Translations under genes and position numbers: made by a program
Notes under the pieces: generated by a model
Seen by the model: the letters and a program-made list of their open reading frames with translations, nothing else
Told to the model about the DNA's origin: nothing
The model's database searches: none
In this document: piece after piece, positions 17,073 through 25,128 of the stretch
Numbering within the stretch: position 1 is the stretch's first letter
Layout: each line of letters begins with the position of its first letter
Source of the DNA: G965220075 sp965220075
Lineage (GTDB): Bacteria; Chloroflexota; UBA11872
Direction: 5' to 3'
Length of the DNA: 64,000 nucleotides
NCBI GenBank assembly: GCA_965220075.1
Contig: OZ244806.1
Coordinates: forward strand, 1,488,001 to 1,552,000

Positions 17073-18524
17073 ATGGCTTTCCGCGACCTGCGCGAGTTCA
17101 TAGCCCGGCTGGAGGAACGCGGACACTTGCGCCGTATCAGCGTCGAAGTGGATCCGTACCTTGAGATCACTGAGATCGCGGACCGTGTGATGAAGTCGAA
17201 CGGCCCGGCGCTGCTCTTCGAGAATGTCAAGGGCTCGAGCGTTCCGCTTGCAATCAACTTGCTGGGCGCCAAGGAGCGCATGACCTGGGCGCTGGGCATG
17301 GACGACTGGTCCGAGCTGGAAACGCGCATCGAGCGGCTCCTGGGGCTGGCCATGGGCGGCCCGCCCGCGGGGCTGCGCGCCAAATTGACCGCGCTGACGG
17401 AGCTGCTTCGCGTGGCGCGCATCGGACCCCGGGTGGTCAATTCAGGCCCGGTGCGCGAGGTCATCGAGACCGAAAACCCCAGCCTCGCAGATCTTCCGAT
17501 CCCCACCTGCTGGCCGTTGGACGGCGGTCCCTACATCACCATGCCACTCGTCTTCACTCACGACCCCAACTCGGGCAAACGCAACATGGGCATGTACCGC
17601 CTGCAAAAGTACGACGATCAAACCCTGGGCATGCACTGGCAGCTGCATAAGGGCGGCGCCGAGCACTGGCGGCGCAGTCAGGAGACACGGCAGCGCATGG
17701 AGGTCGGGATCGCCATCGGCGCCGATCCGACGCTCGTCTACTCCGCCACCGCGCCCCTGCCCCCCGACGTGGACGAGCTTGTCTTTGCCGGCTTCCTGCG
17801 CGGGGCGCCGGTGGAAATGGTTCGTTGCCAGACGGTGGACGTGAACGTCCCCGCGCAGGCCGAGATCGTGCTGGAGGGATACGTCGAGCTTGGCGAGGTG
17901 CGGCCCGAGGGTCCCTTCGGTGACCACATCGGCTACTACTCCCTGGAGGAGCCTTATCCGGTGCTGCACCTGACCGCGGTGACGCGCCGCCGTGATCCGA
18001 TCTACGTCAGCACTATCGTGGGCCGGCCGCCCATGGAGGACGGCTGGATTGGCAAAGCCACCGAGCGTCTGTTCCTGCCCCTCGTCCGGCTCTTCATTCC
18101 TGAAATCGTGGACATGCATCTCCCGGTGTACGGCGTCTTCCACAACTTCGCGATTGTGTCGATTCGCAAACGGTATCCGGGCCAGGCCCGCAAAGTGATG
18201 CACGGAATCTGGGGGCTGGGACAGATGATGTTCACGAAGTATGTGGTCGTGGTGGATGCCGACGTGGACGTGCAGAATCTCAGCGAGGTGATGTGGCGCG
18301 TGGGCGCCACCACCGACCCGGCGCGCGACCTCGAACACGCGTCCGGACCGATGGACGCGCTGGAGTTCGCCACGACGCGAGCGAACTTTGGTGGCAAGCT
18401 GGGAATTGACGCCACGCGCAAGCTGCCCGAGGAGGGGTTCCCACGCGAGTGGCCGCCCGAAATAGAGATGGACGAAAGTGTGATCAAACGCGTGGATGAG
18501 CGCTGGGAGAGCTATGGCATATAG
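17073..18524 (+). CDS. ubiD: UbiD-family prenylated-FMN-dependent decarboxylase
   Basis: A 483-residue UbiD protein with MAFRDLREFIARLEERGHLRRI at the start, PALLFENVKGSSVPLAINLLGAKERM, the prFMN-binding region NMGMYRLQKYDDQTLGMHWQLHKGG, EGPFGDHIGYYSLEEPYPVLH (catalytic Glu region) and a C-terminal DATRKLPEEGFPREWPP. Family enzymes decarboxylate aromatic or alpha,beta-unsaturated acids using prenylated FMN made by UbiX. Next to ubiA and ubiX here, the likely role is decarboxylation in quinone synthesis (4-hydroxybenzoate or futalosine-derived naphthoate intermediates). Good GGGGC spacing to the start; coupled with the HAD gene. Confidence 0.95.
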   Translation: MAFRDLREFIARLEERGHLRRISVEVDPYLEITEIADRVMKSNGPALLFENVKGSSVPLAINLLGAKERMTWALGMDDWSELETRIERLLGLAMGGPPAGLRAKLTALTELLRVARIGPRVVNSGPVREVIETENPSLADLPIPTCWPLDGGPYITMPLVFTHDPNSGKRNMGMYRLQKYDDQTLGMHWQLHKGGAEHWRRSQETRQRMEVGIAIGADPTLVYSATAPLPPDVDELVFAGFLRGAPVEMVRCQTVDVNVPAQAEIVLEGYVELGEVRPEGPFGDHIGYYSLEEPYPVLHLTAVTRRRDPIYVSTIVGRPPMEDGWIGKATERLFLPLVRLFIPEIVDMHLPVYGVFHNFAIVSIRKRYPGQARKVMHGIWGLGQMMFTKYVVVVDADVDVQNLSEVMWRVGATTDPARDLEHASGPMDALEFATTRANFGGKLGIDATRKLPEEGFPREWPPEIEMDESVIKRVDERWESYGI

Positions 18525-18614
18525 CCGGCTGGACGCTCCGTCGGGGATACGGCGCGGCGCCGTTAGACGCCGTGATTCCGCCGCCCGCGAGCGTGGGCGT
18601 GGGAGGCTTGGTTA

Positions 18615-19487
18615 GTGCTCGCCGTCGCCGCGGCGGCTGAGCGCGCGCGCGTATACCTCACTGCCATCCGTTTCGAGCACACGGTTTTCGCGCTGCCGTT
18701 CGCCTATCTGGGAATGGTGCTGGCGGCGGACGGATTCCCAGGCTGGCGCACTTTCTTCTGGATCACGGTGGCGATGGCCGGCGCGCGCACCGGTGCGATG
18801 GCCGCCAATCGGCTGATCGACGCGGAGCAGGACCGGCGCAATCCGCGCACCGCCGGCCGCGCGATCCCTTTGGGGTTGATGTCGCGCCTGGAGATGCTGG
18901 CGCTGGCGGGGGCAGGCTTCGCGCTGCTGCACTTCGCCGCGCTGCAGCTAAATCTGATGGCCCTCGCGCTCGCTCCGGTGGCGATGATCGTCGTCACTTT
19001 CTATTCCTACACCAAGCGATTCACTTGGGTGAGTCACTGGTTTCTGGGATTTGCCGACGCCGTAGCGCCGATGGGCGGCTGGATTGCCGTGCGCGGCGAG
19101 TTCAGCGCGGAGGCCGCGGTTCTGTCTCTAGCCGTCCTGTTCTGGATAGCCGGCTTCGATGTGCTCTACGCCCTGCAGGACGTAGCCTTCGATCGGCGCG
19201 AGAGCTTGCACTCAGTTCCCGCTCGGTTTGGAGTAAGCCGCGCTCTGTGGATTGCGCGCGGCTCGCATGTCATGGCGGTCGGCTCTCTGCTCGCGCTGGG
19301 ATTCACGGCGTCGCTGGCCTGGCCGTTTTGGGTCGGGGTCGGGATCATCGCCGCCATGCTCGCCTACGAGAACTGGCTTCTCCGCCCCAACGATCTCTCC
19401 CGCCTGGACGTCGCATTCTTCAACATGAACGGGTACGTGGCCGTAACGGCGCTCGTATTCACTATCGCCGGTGTCTGGCTTGGTTGA
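18615..19487 (+). CDS. ubiA: UbiA-family polyprenyltransferase
   Basis: A 290-residue, about nine-helix membrane prenyltransferase. The first Asp-rich motif is NRLIDAEQD (N65, D69, D73: NxxxDxxxD). The second is DVLYALQDVAFDRRESLHSVPARFG, the DxxxD motif binding the prenyl diphosphate through Mg. It attaches a polyprenyl chain to an aromatic acid in quinone biosynthesis. The GTG start at 18615 has a GGGAGG site 8 bases upstream. Its end overlaps ubiX by 17 bases. The partners suggest 4-hydroxybenzoate or the aromatic acid of the futalosine menaquinone route (MqnP type). Confidence 0.93.
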   Translation: MLAVAAAAERARVYLTAIRFEHTVFALPFAYLGMVLAADGFPGWRTFFWITVAMAGARTGAMAANRLIDAEQDRRNPRTAGRAIPLGLMSRLEMLALAGAGFALLHFAALQLNLMALALAPVAMIVVTFYSYTKRFTWVSHWFLGFADAVAPMGGWIAVRGEFSAEAAVLSLAVLFWIAGFDVLYALQDVAFDRRESLHSVPARFGVSRALWIARGSHVMAVGSLLALGFTASLAWPFWVGVGIIAAMLAYENWLLRPNDLSRLDVAFFNMNGYVAVTALVFTIAGVWLG

Positions 19488-20076
19488 CGGGCCGCCTTCC
19501 GACGGCGGGCTCATCGTCGGCGTCTCGGGGGCCAGCGGCGCCGTTCTGACCGACGCCGTCGTGCGCACGCTCCTGCGCCATGAGGTGCCGCTGGAGGTTG
19601 TCTGCAGCGACTACGGGGAGCTCATGTGGCGCCAGGAAACCGACGAGCGCTTCCGCGACGCGGTGGAGCGCTGGACCGGCTTCGGACAGGTCACGCTGCA
19701 CCGTCCCGATAACGTCGCCGCGCCTATTGCCAGCGGCAGCTACCCGGCGCTCGGAATGGTGATCGTGCCCTGCAGCATGGCCACGGTGGGCGCGCTGGCC
19801 AGCGGGGCCGGTCAGAACCTGCTGCACCGGGCAGCGGACGTGACCCTAAAGGAGAACCGCCCGCTCGTGATAGTGCCGCGCGAGGCGCCGCTATCCCTGA
19901 TCCATCTGCGCAATATGATGACGCTGGCGGAAGCCGGAGCCACGATCATGCCGCCTGAGCCGGCCTTCTACCTGCGTCCTAAGTCAGTCGACGACATCGT
20001 TGAGGCGATTGCGTCTCGCATCGCGCGCGTGGTAGGCGTGGCGACGGAGATCGAGGCCGCTTACCGCTGGGGGTAG
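19471..20076 (+). CDS. ubiX: UbiX-family flavin prenyltransferase
   Basis: A 201-residue flavoprotein with GGLIVGVSGASGAVLTDAVVRTLL (FMN-binding), VIVPCSMATVGALASGAGQNLLHRAADVTLKENRPLVIVPREAPLSLIHLRNMMTLAEAGATIMPP, the diagnostic UbiX/Pad1 block, and FYLRPKSVDDIVEAIASR. It prenylates reduced FMN with dimethylallyl phosphate to make the cofactor of the UbiD encoded two genes upstream. The GTG at 19471 overlaps the ubiA end, supporting cotranslation; a start a few codons later is possible. Confidence 0.95.
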   Translation: MSGLVDGPPSDGGLIVGVSGASGAVLTDAVVRTLLRHEVPLEVVCSDYGELMWRQETDERFRDAVERWTGFGQVTLHRPDNVAAPIASGSYPALGMVIVPCSMATVGALASGAGQNLLHRAADVTLKENRPLVIVPREAPLSLIHLRNMMTLAEAGATIMPPEPAFYLRPKSVDDIVEAIASRIARVVGVATEIEAAYRWG

Positions 20077-20269
20077 CAACGCGTCCCGGACCGGACACCG
20101 CCGGTTCGCGGGGCGTGTGTCTGCTGGATGCGGCAGTTGTCAAGCCGGTGGAATCGCAGATCGGTAAGGGCGCAGCGATGATCGCAGCGCGACCGCTTGG
20201 GGATTCTGGGTCGATTCGGTCTTGGTGACGCGGCAAGCCCCCGGGGGTTTCAGGGAGCGCCGCGGGGCG

Positions 20270-20710
20270 TCAAGACCCCTCCGTCGGGCTGCCTGGGGAT
20301 TGGCTATGGGGACGCGCGCGTCCGTTGCCTAGTCCCACGATCAGCCCTTCGAGCACCCCTTCCAGCCGTGATACACGCTGCTCAAGCGAGCGGATATCCA
20401 CCCGCAACTCGGCCAGTTCCTCCCGTAGCTCACTCAGACCCGCCCTCAACTCCGCGCGCAGTTCCTGCATTTCGCCGCGCAGTTCGCTGCGCAGCCCCTG
20501 CATTTCACCGTGCAGTCCCTGCATTTCACCGTGCACTTCACCGCGCAGTCCCTGCATTTCACCGCGCATTTCGCCGCGCAGTTCCTGCATTTCGCCGCGC
20601 AGTTCCTGCACGTCGCCGCGCACTTCGCGCCAAAGCGCCAGCGTCAGGCCGCCCAGGCCGACGAATAGCGCCGCCCCTACGCCCAAAATCCCGACGAGCT
20701 CAGGGGTCAC
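20270..20710 (-). CDS. Membrane-anchored coiled-coil protein with heptad repeats
   Basis: A 146-residue protein with one N-terminal membrane helix (VGILGVGAALFVGLGGLTLALW) followed by about 90 residues of near-perfect seven-residue repeats of the type GEMQELR / GEMQGLR, then a less regular coil (LREELAELRVDIRSLEQRVSRLEGVLEGLIVGL) and a disordered tail. The DNA shows matching 21-base repeats. Such proteins are short membrane-tethered coils of unknown role; repeat number may vary between strains. Isolated, antisense to its neighbours. Confidence 0.75.
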   Translation of the reverse strand: MTPELVGILGVGAALFVGLGGLTLALWREVRGDVQELRGEMQELRGEMRGEMQGLRGEVHGEMQGLHGEMQGLRSELRGEMQELRAELRAGLSELREELAELRVDIRSLEQRVSRLEGVLEGLIVGLGNGRARPHSQSPGSPTEGS

Positions 20711-20786
20711 GGCTAGGCCTCACGTCCCACGCGTTGGATGTGGGACAGTCTACTAGGCGTGAAATAGGCCCTGTGCAACCATCTTG

Positions 20787-20841
20787 CCGGCGACCGGCGA
20801 CCGGCGACCGGCGACCGGCGACCGGCGATCGGCGACCGGCG
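20787..20841. repeat. 7-base tandem repeat (CCGGCGA)n
   Basis: About seven consecutive copies of CCGGCGA with a single T-for-C change in the sixth (CCGGCGATCGG). Intergenic, upstream of the amidohydrolase gene. The unit is not a multiple of three and no gene reads through it. Confidence 0.85.
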
Positions 20842-20976
20842 CGGCAAAACGACCAGGGCAGTCGGCGTCGTCGCGTTTGCCTGCTTGCAACGCGCCTTTG
20901 ATCGGGTCGGAGCTCGTGTCGCCTCCGCCGGCTGCTGCTAGGCTCTCGACCTGCAAGGACGAGTGGGCCCGACATC

Positions 20977-21828
20977 TTGCAAACCGCAACGCCGCCCGTA
21001 GTCGATACGCACAATCACTATTGGGTCGTCGGCAAGTCCGAGTTGGCTTGGATGGACGGCTTGCCGGTGGACTCGGTGCTCCGCGACAGCTTCGGGCCGC
21101 CGGATCTGAAGCCGCACATGGATGCGTCGGGCGTCGATCTCTCGCTTATCGTGCAAGCTTCCCACGCATGGAGCGACCAGCTCTGGTACTGCGAGCTGGC
21201 GGAGCGCTACGACTACGTTTCAGGCGTGATCGCCTGGGTTGACCTGGCCGCCTCTGACGTCGGCGACAAGCTCGACGCGCTCGCGCAAAACCGCTCGTAC
21301 CGGGGCGTGCGCGCCGGTGCGGAAGACCAGCCCGACCCGGACTGGCTGGCGCGGGCCGACGTGCGCCGCGGGATCGAGGCCGTCACGTCGCGCGGACAGG
21401 TATTGGAGCTACTGGTGCAAACGCCGCACCTGAGGCACGTCCCCGCGATCGCCCGCCAGAATGATGGCGCCCGCTTGATCGTGGACCACATGGCCAAGCC
21501 TCCCTTCGCGAGCGGCGACCTGTCCGAGTGGACGCGATGCATGCGCGAGGTCGCGGCGATCGACCACGTGCGGATGAAGATATCGGGCCTTCTTACCGAG
21601 TGCCCTTCGGCGCCAACCACCGAGACCATTCGACCGGCCGTGAGTATGATCCTGGATAGCTTTTCGATCGACCGTCTCATGTGGGGCAGCGACTGGCCGG
21701 TCTCATTGCAGGCGGCCTCCTACACGGAGACTTTCGCGCGGGTTACGGCCGCGCTGGACGGCTTGAGCGCATCCGAGCGCGCCGCTGTATTGGGAGCTAA
21801 CGCGGTGGAGTTCTATTCGCTTGCCTGA
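20977..21828 (+). CDS. Amidohydrolase-2 family lactonase-like enzyme
   Basis: A 283-residue metal-dependent hydrolase of the TIM-barrel type that includes L-rhamnono-, L-fucono- and galactaro-lactonases and 2-pyrone-4,6-dicarboxylate hydrolase. Evidence is VDTHNHYWVVGKSELAWMD (HxH plus typical HFW-like sequence), SYRGVRAGAEDQPDP, ARLIVDHMAKPPF, RMKISGLLTE and RLMWGSDWPVSLQAASY (terminal Asp). The start is a TTG at 20977 since no ATG lies before the conserved VDTHNHYW strand. Adjacent to an SDR dehydrogenase 27 bases downstream, it probably opens a sugar lactone in sugar-acid catabolism. Confidence 0.87.
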   Translation: MQTATPPVVDTHNHYWVVGKSELAWMDGLPVDSVLRDSFGPPDLKPHMDASGVDLSLIVQASHAWSDQLWYCELAERYDYVSGVIAWVDLAASDVGDKLDALAQNRSYRGVRAGAEDQPDPDWLARADVRRGIEAVTSRGQVLELLVQTPHLRHVPAIARQNDGARLIVDHMAKPPFASGDLSEWTRCMREVAAIDHVRMKISGLLTECPSAPTTETIRPAVSMILDSFSIDRLMWGSDWPVSLQAASYTETFARVTAALDGLSASERAAVLGANAVEFYSLA

Positions 21829-21855
21829 TCAGGGCGGAGCACCGGGGAGAACGGC

Positions 21856-22650
21856 ATGAGGCTTGCAGACAAGGTGGCTGTGGTTACGGGCGCCGCCAGC
21901 GGAATCGGCGCCGCCAGCGCCAGGCTGTTCGCCCGCGAGGGCGCGCGCGTCGTGCTGGCTGACATTGTGGAAGAGGGCGCGCGAGCCAATGCCGAGGCCA
22001 TTAATTCCGACGGCGGCGCGGCGCTGGCCTTGCGGTGCGACGTGCGCCAGTCCAGCGACGTGCGCGGGGCGGTGGAGACGGCTGTCGATCACTGGGGCCG
22101 CCTCGACGTCATGTTCAACAACGCCGGCGTCAACGTTCACGGCCGCGTCGGCGACATGAGCGAGGAGGCTTTCTTCGAATGCCTCGATCTAAATCTGGCC
22201 AGCGTCTTTCGCGGCTGCCAGGCGGCGGCGCCGATCATGGAGCGTCAGCGCGGCGGATCGATCATCAACACGTCATCGATCCAGGCCCTGCGAGGCTTCT
22301 GGACCTTTCCCGCCTACGCCGCGGCCAAGGCCGGCATCCTGGGGCTCACCCGTCAGATGGCGGTCGAGTACGGCGGCGCGGGCATCCGCGTGAACGCCAT
22401 CCTGCCGGGCGCCATCAACACACCGATGAGCCGGGCGGAGATGCTGCTTGCGGGCAAGAACGCGCTCGAAGTGGATGGTCGCGTCCCGCTGCTTTCGCGC
22501 TGGGGAACGGCGGAAGAGGTGGCGGCCACCGCGCTCTTCTTCGCGAGTGACGATTCCTCCTACATCACCGGGCAGGGGCTCCTGGTCGACGGCGGTTTCA
22601 GCGTGGCCGGCACGCGACCCCAAGAAGCGGAGCCCGCGGACCTGATCTGA
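21856..22650 (+). CDS. Short-chain dehydrogenase/reductase
   Basis: A 264-residue classical SDR: VAVVTGAASGIGAASARLFAREGARVVLADI (TGxxxGxG cofactor motif, with the Asp after beta2 suggesting NAD), LDVMFNNAGVNV (NNAG), IINTSSIQALRGFWTFPAYAAAKAG (Ser and YxxxK catalytic residues) and GIRVNAILPGAINTPM. The C-terminal ITGQGLLVDGGFSVAG is standard. Together with the lactonase-like gene it likely oxidises a sugar or sugar alcohol. ATG at 21856 with GGGGAG upstream. Confidence 0.92.
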   Translation: MRLADKVAVVTGAASGIGAASARLFAREGARVVLADIVEEGARANAEAINSDGGAALALRCDVRQSSDVRGAVETAVDHWGRLDVMFNNAGVNVHGRVGDMSEEAFFECLDLNLASVFRGCQAAAPIMERQRGGSIINTSSIQALRGFWTFPAYAAAKAGILGLTRQMAVEYGGAGIRVNAILPGAINTPMSRAEMLLAGKNALEVDGRVPLLSRWGTAEEVAATALFFASDDSSYITGQGLLVDGGFSVAGTRPQEAEPADLI

Positions 22651-22674
22651 GGCTTCGGACGAAGCGTCTGTTTG

Positions 22675-22790
22675 GCCTCCACGCCCCGGCGGGTACGAGC
22701 TGCCGTGCGCGCCGCTCTCCTCTGACGAGACTGCCGCCGGCTTCTTGCAGACCGCCCCCTTGCCGGCGTTGGCGGCGACTCGCTCAGAGC
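22675..22790 (-). pseudogene. Deletion remnant of a Gfo/Idh/MocA gene
   Basis: This short stretch is made of two pieces of the Gfo/Idh/MocA genes found at 23.9-26.2 kb, joined with the middle missing. Bases around 22677-22712 match the 3' end of the gene at 25129-26181 (text CCCGGCGGGTACGAG). Bases around 22715-22780 match its internal segment encoding AGKAVVCEKPM (text CCTTGCCGGCGTTGGCGG), in the same minus orientation. The left part also resembles the 24.1 kb copy (CTCCTCTGACGAGA). It is a third, collapsed copy with no coding capacity left. Confidence 0.7.
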
Positions 22791-23680
22791 CCGGGGTACG
22801 CCGCGATGTCCTCCAGCACCGAGGGGCGCGTGGGCCTCCAGCCAAGTTCACGCATGGCCCGCGCTCCCGAGATGTCTTGATCGATCAGAGTGTCGTCCAC
22901 CGCGGTGTCGCCTAGCTCGACGCGCGCCTCAGCCACCGGCCACGACTCAGCTCGACCGCGTCCGCGCGCAACCGCCCGGCACATATCCCTGAAGCTCACC
23001 GCCGGTCCGACCGTCGCGTTGAACGTCGTGCCGCCGGGCGCCCTATCCAGCGCAAGCACGTACAGATCGGCCAGATCGGCAACGTGCACGAACGGCCTCC
23101 GGTAGCCGCCGTCGCCGAGGTAGCGCACGACGCCCTCGGCCACGACCGTCTCGAATAGACTGCGCGGCAAGGAGTTTCTCTCGGGGAGCCTGCCGGCGCG
23201 GCCGTAGACGAAGCCGGGACAGATCACGATGGCGCGGATGCCGCGCTGTGCGGACTGCAAGATTTGTCGTTCCAGCGGCGGGCGCCAGGCCACCGCCGAC
23301 AATGGCATGCGCGGGCTGTCTTCGCTCACCAGTCCGTTGGTTGAACCGTAGACCAGCACGCCGCTCGTGTAGATAAACGGCTTGCCGCCGCCCTCGAGGG
23401 CCCGCAGGCACGCTTCCACCGCGCTGGTATCGAGCTCGTCCCACAGGTCGCTATCGTCGGCCAGGGCGGTGTGAACGACCGCGTCGGCTTGCCGGGCGCC
23501 GTCGCCAATGCTGACTGGATCCCGAAGATCGCCGCGGTGCGCGGAGACCCCTCGCTCGGCAAGGGTGGCCGCGGCCTCATCTGAACGAGCCAACCCCACG
23601 ACAGCGTGCCCGCTCGACCGCAGCGCGTCGGCTACGGCGCTGCCGACGTAGCCCGTCGCGCCGGTGAGAAATACGTTCAT
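22784..23680 (-). CDS. NAD-dependent epimerase/dehydratase (extended/atypical SDR)
   Basis: A 298-residue protein. MNVFLTGATGYVGSAVADALRSSGHAVVGLARSDEAAATLAERGV is the Rossmann GxxGxxG start, followed by HRGDLRDP, VVHTALADDSDLWDELD and FIYTSGVLVYGSTNG. The catalytic YxxxK is not obvious in the next segment (ATYPICAL: ...WRPPLERQILQSAQRGIRAIVICPGFVYGRAG), so activity could be an NAD(P)-binding reductase of the atypical SDR5/SDR48 type. The ATG at 23680 precedes the first strand; the frame upstream lacks similarity. Substrate probably a sugar derivative or small aldehyde. Confidence 0.82.
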   Translation of the reverse strand: MNVFLTGATGYVGSAVADALRSSGHAVVGLARSDEAAATLAERGVSAHRGDLRDPVSIGDGARQADAVVHTALADDSDLWDELDTSAVEACLRALEGGGKPFIYTSGVLVYGSTNGLVSEDSPRMPLSAVAWRPPLERQILQSAQRGIRAIVICPGFVYGRAGRLPERNSLPRSLFETVVAEGVVRYLGDGGYRRPFVHVADLADLYVLALDRAPGGTTFNATVGPAVSFRDMCRAVARGRGRAESWPVAEARVELGDTAVDDTLIDQDISGARAMRELGWRPTRPSVLEDIAAYPGL

Positions 23681-23866
23681 TCGCCGCTTGTGCCCACAGC
23701 ATCCCTCGACAGAACAAGATACCCCGAACCGCACTAGCCCGGTTGCAGCCGGTCGGAGGCTCCCCACGCGACTCAACCCGACCGGCCAGGTCGCGGACCG
23801 ACAGAGGTTGTGGTGTCATACGCTCGTGCAACGCCGCGCGGCCGCGGCGCATCAAGGGGGCCCGGC

Positions 23867-24916
23867 ATGCCCACACCGGTTCGATTAGGACTTATCGGCT
23901 ACGGCGGGATCGCGCAGGATTCGCACCGGCCCGGCATTCTGGCCAGCGCGGACGTGGTTGAGGTGACCGCCGCGGCCGATGTGGCGCCCCACAACCTCGA
24001 AGCCGCCCACAACGACTATGGGGTTCCCCGCGATCAGCTCTACTCCGACTATCGCGACATGCTGGCCAGGGCCGAGATCGACGCGGTGGACATCGCCACG
24101 CCCCACAACCTGCACGCCGAGCAGGCCATCGAGGCCGCCAACGCCGGCAAGGCGGTGGTCTGCGAGAAGCCGATGGCGATCTCGTCAGAGGAGGGCGACG
24201 CGATAGTCGAGGCGGTCAAGCGCAACGGCGTTCCCTACTCGATGGGGCAGATGTTCCTGTTCAGCCCGGCGGTGACACGCGCCAAGGAGCTGCTGGCCGA
24301 CCCGGCCATGGGGGAGCCGTTCATCGGGCGCACGCAGGCGATGTCCAGAAGCGCGGAGTCGCGCGGCGCCGCTGCGTCGGCTGGACAGCCTCAGTGGATC
24401 CGGTCGCAGGCGGGCGGCGGGGGCTGCCTGAACATCACCACCAATCACGAGATCTACGTTCTGGAAGGCCTGATGGGATCGCCGATCCGCTGGGTGGAGG
24501 GTCGGGTCCGAACGCTCCATCAGCCGATCGAGGTTGACGATACGGCCATTCTGCTGTGCGAGCACGAGAGCGGCGCGGTCTCGGTGGTGTCATCGTCCTG
24601 GACGGCCAAATCCGGCCCGCATGACATTGGCCGCTTTGCCGAAGTCCAAGGACCCGGCGGCGGAGTACGCCCATATTTCACGCTGGGACGCGGACGGCTG
24701 TTCCATCTAACCGCCGAGGACATGGAGTGGCACGAGGTCGAGTTGAACCAGAGCGTGGACCCGAGCGGGCACACGCAGTTCATCGGCGCCACCTACCGCG
24801 CCTTGGCTAACAAGGAGGCGCCGCCATTGAGCGTGGAGCTGGCGCGGCACAACCTTGCCATTATGGAAGCGGCCCGTGAGGCCACGGTGACCCGCCGGGC
24901 CGTGCGGGTGACGTAG
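23867..24916 (+). CDS. Gfo/Idh/MocA-family oxidoreductase, copy A
   Basis: A 349-residue NAD(P)-dependent sugar oxidoreductase. VRLGLIGYGGIAQDSHRPGIL is the GxGxxA cofactor motif, VVCEKPMAISSEEGDAIVEAVKRNGVPYSMGQMFLF contains the EKP signature, and GGGGCLNITTNHEIYVLEGLMGSPIRWVEGRV is the C-terminal dimerisation/substrate sheet. The family oxidises or isomerises sugars, inositols and their derivatives. The gene is a near copy of the convergent gene at 25129-26181, with very high nucleotide identity over the first half by eye and divergence later. Start ATG at 23867; shared upstream text with copy B shows the duplicated unit includes promoter-proximal DNA. Confidence 0.93.
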   Translation: MPTPVRLGLIGYGGIAQDSHRPGILASADVVEVTAAADVAPHNLEAAHNDYGVPRDQLYSDYRDMLARAEIDAVDIATPHNLHAEQAIEAANAGKAVVCEKPMAISSEEGDAIVEAVKRNGVPYSMGQMFLFSPAVTRAKELLADPAMGEPFIGRTQAMSRSAESRGAAASAGQPQWIRSQAGGGGCLNITTNHEIYVLEGLMGSPIRWVEGRVRTLHQPIEVDDTAILLCEHESGAVSVVSSSWTAKSGPHDIGRFAEVQGPGGGVRPYFTLGRGRLFHLTAEDMEWHEVELNQSVDPSGHTQFIGATYRALANKEAPPLSVELARHNLAIMEAAREATVTRRAVRVT

Positions 24917-25128
24917 CTCACGGCGCCAGGACTTCCTCCGGCCGCCGGGCGGGCACCGCCTAGTTGCGAACGTCGACAGGCGGCCCTCTTTTCGCTCCTG
25001 GGCAAGCTCTACGCGATTCTGTAGCTACGCGTGGAGCCCCGGGCTGAGGCCCGCGGAGTCGATATCCAGCGGCTCTCGTCCATCCGAACGACCGCCCGCT
25101 CACCTCACGTCCGGATCGGACTCGGCGC

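Noticed and set aside
20450..20630. Regular short repeats that at first look like a CRISPR array
   Set aside because: The units are 21-base in-frame heptad codons (GEMQELR) without spacers; they belong to the coiled-coil gene.
23867..24916. Treating the oxidoreductase at 29532 as a third recent copy
   Set aside because: Its sequence differs throughout from copies A and B; only the family is shared.
25036..25060. Bidirectional terminator between convergent oxidoreductase genes
   Set aside because: A CGGGC-TGAG-GCCCG hairpin exists but has no T-run on either side; too weak to annotate.
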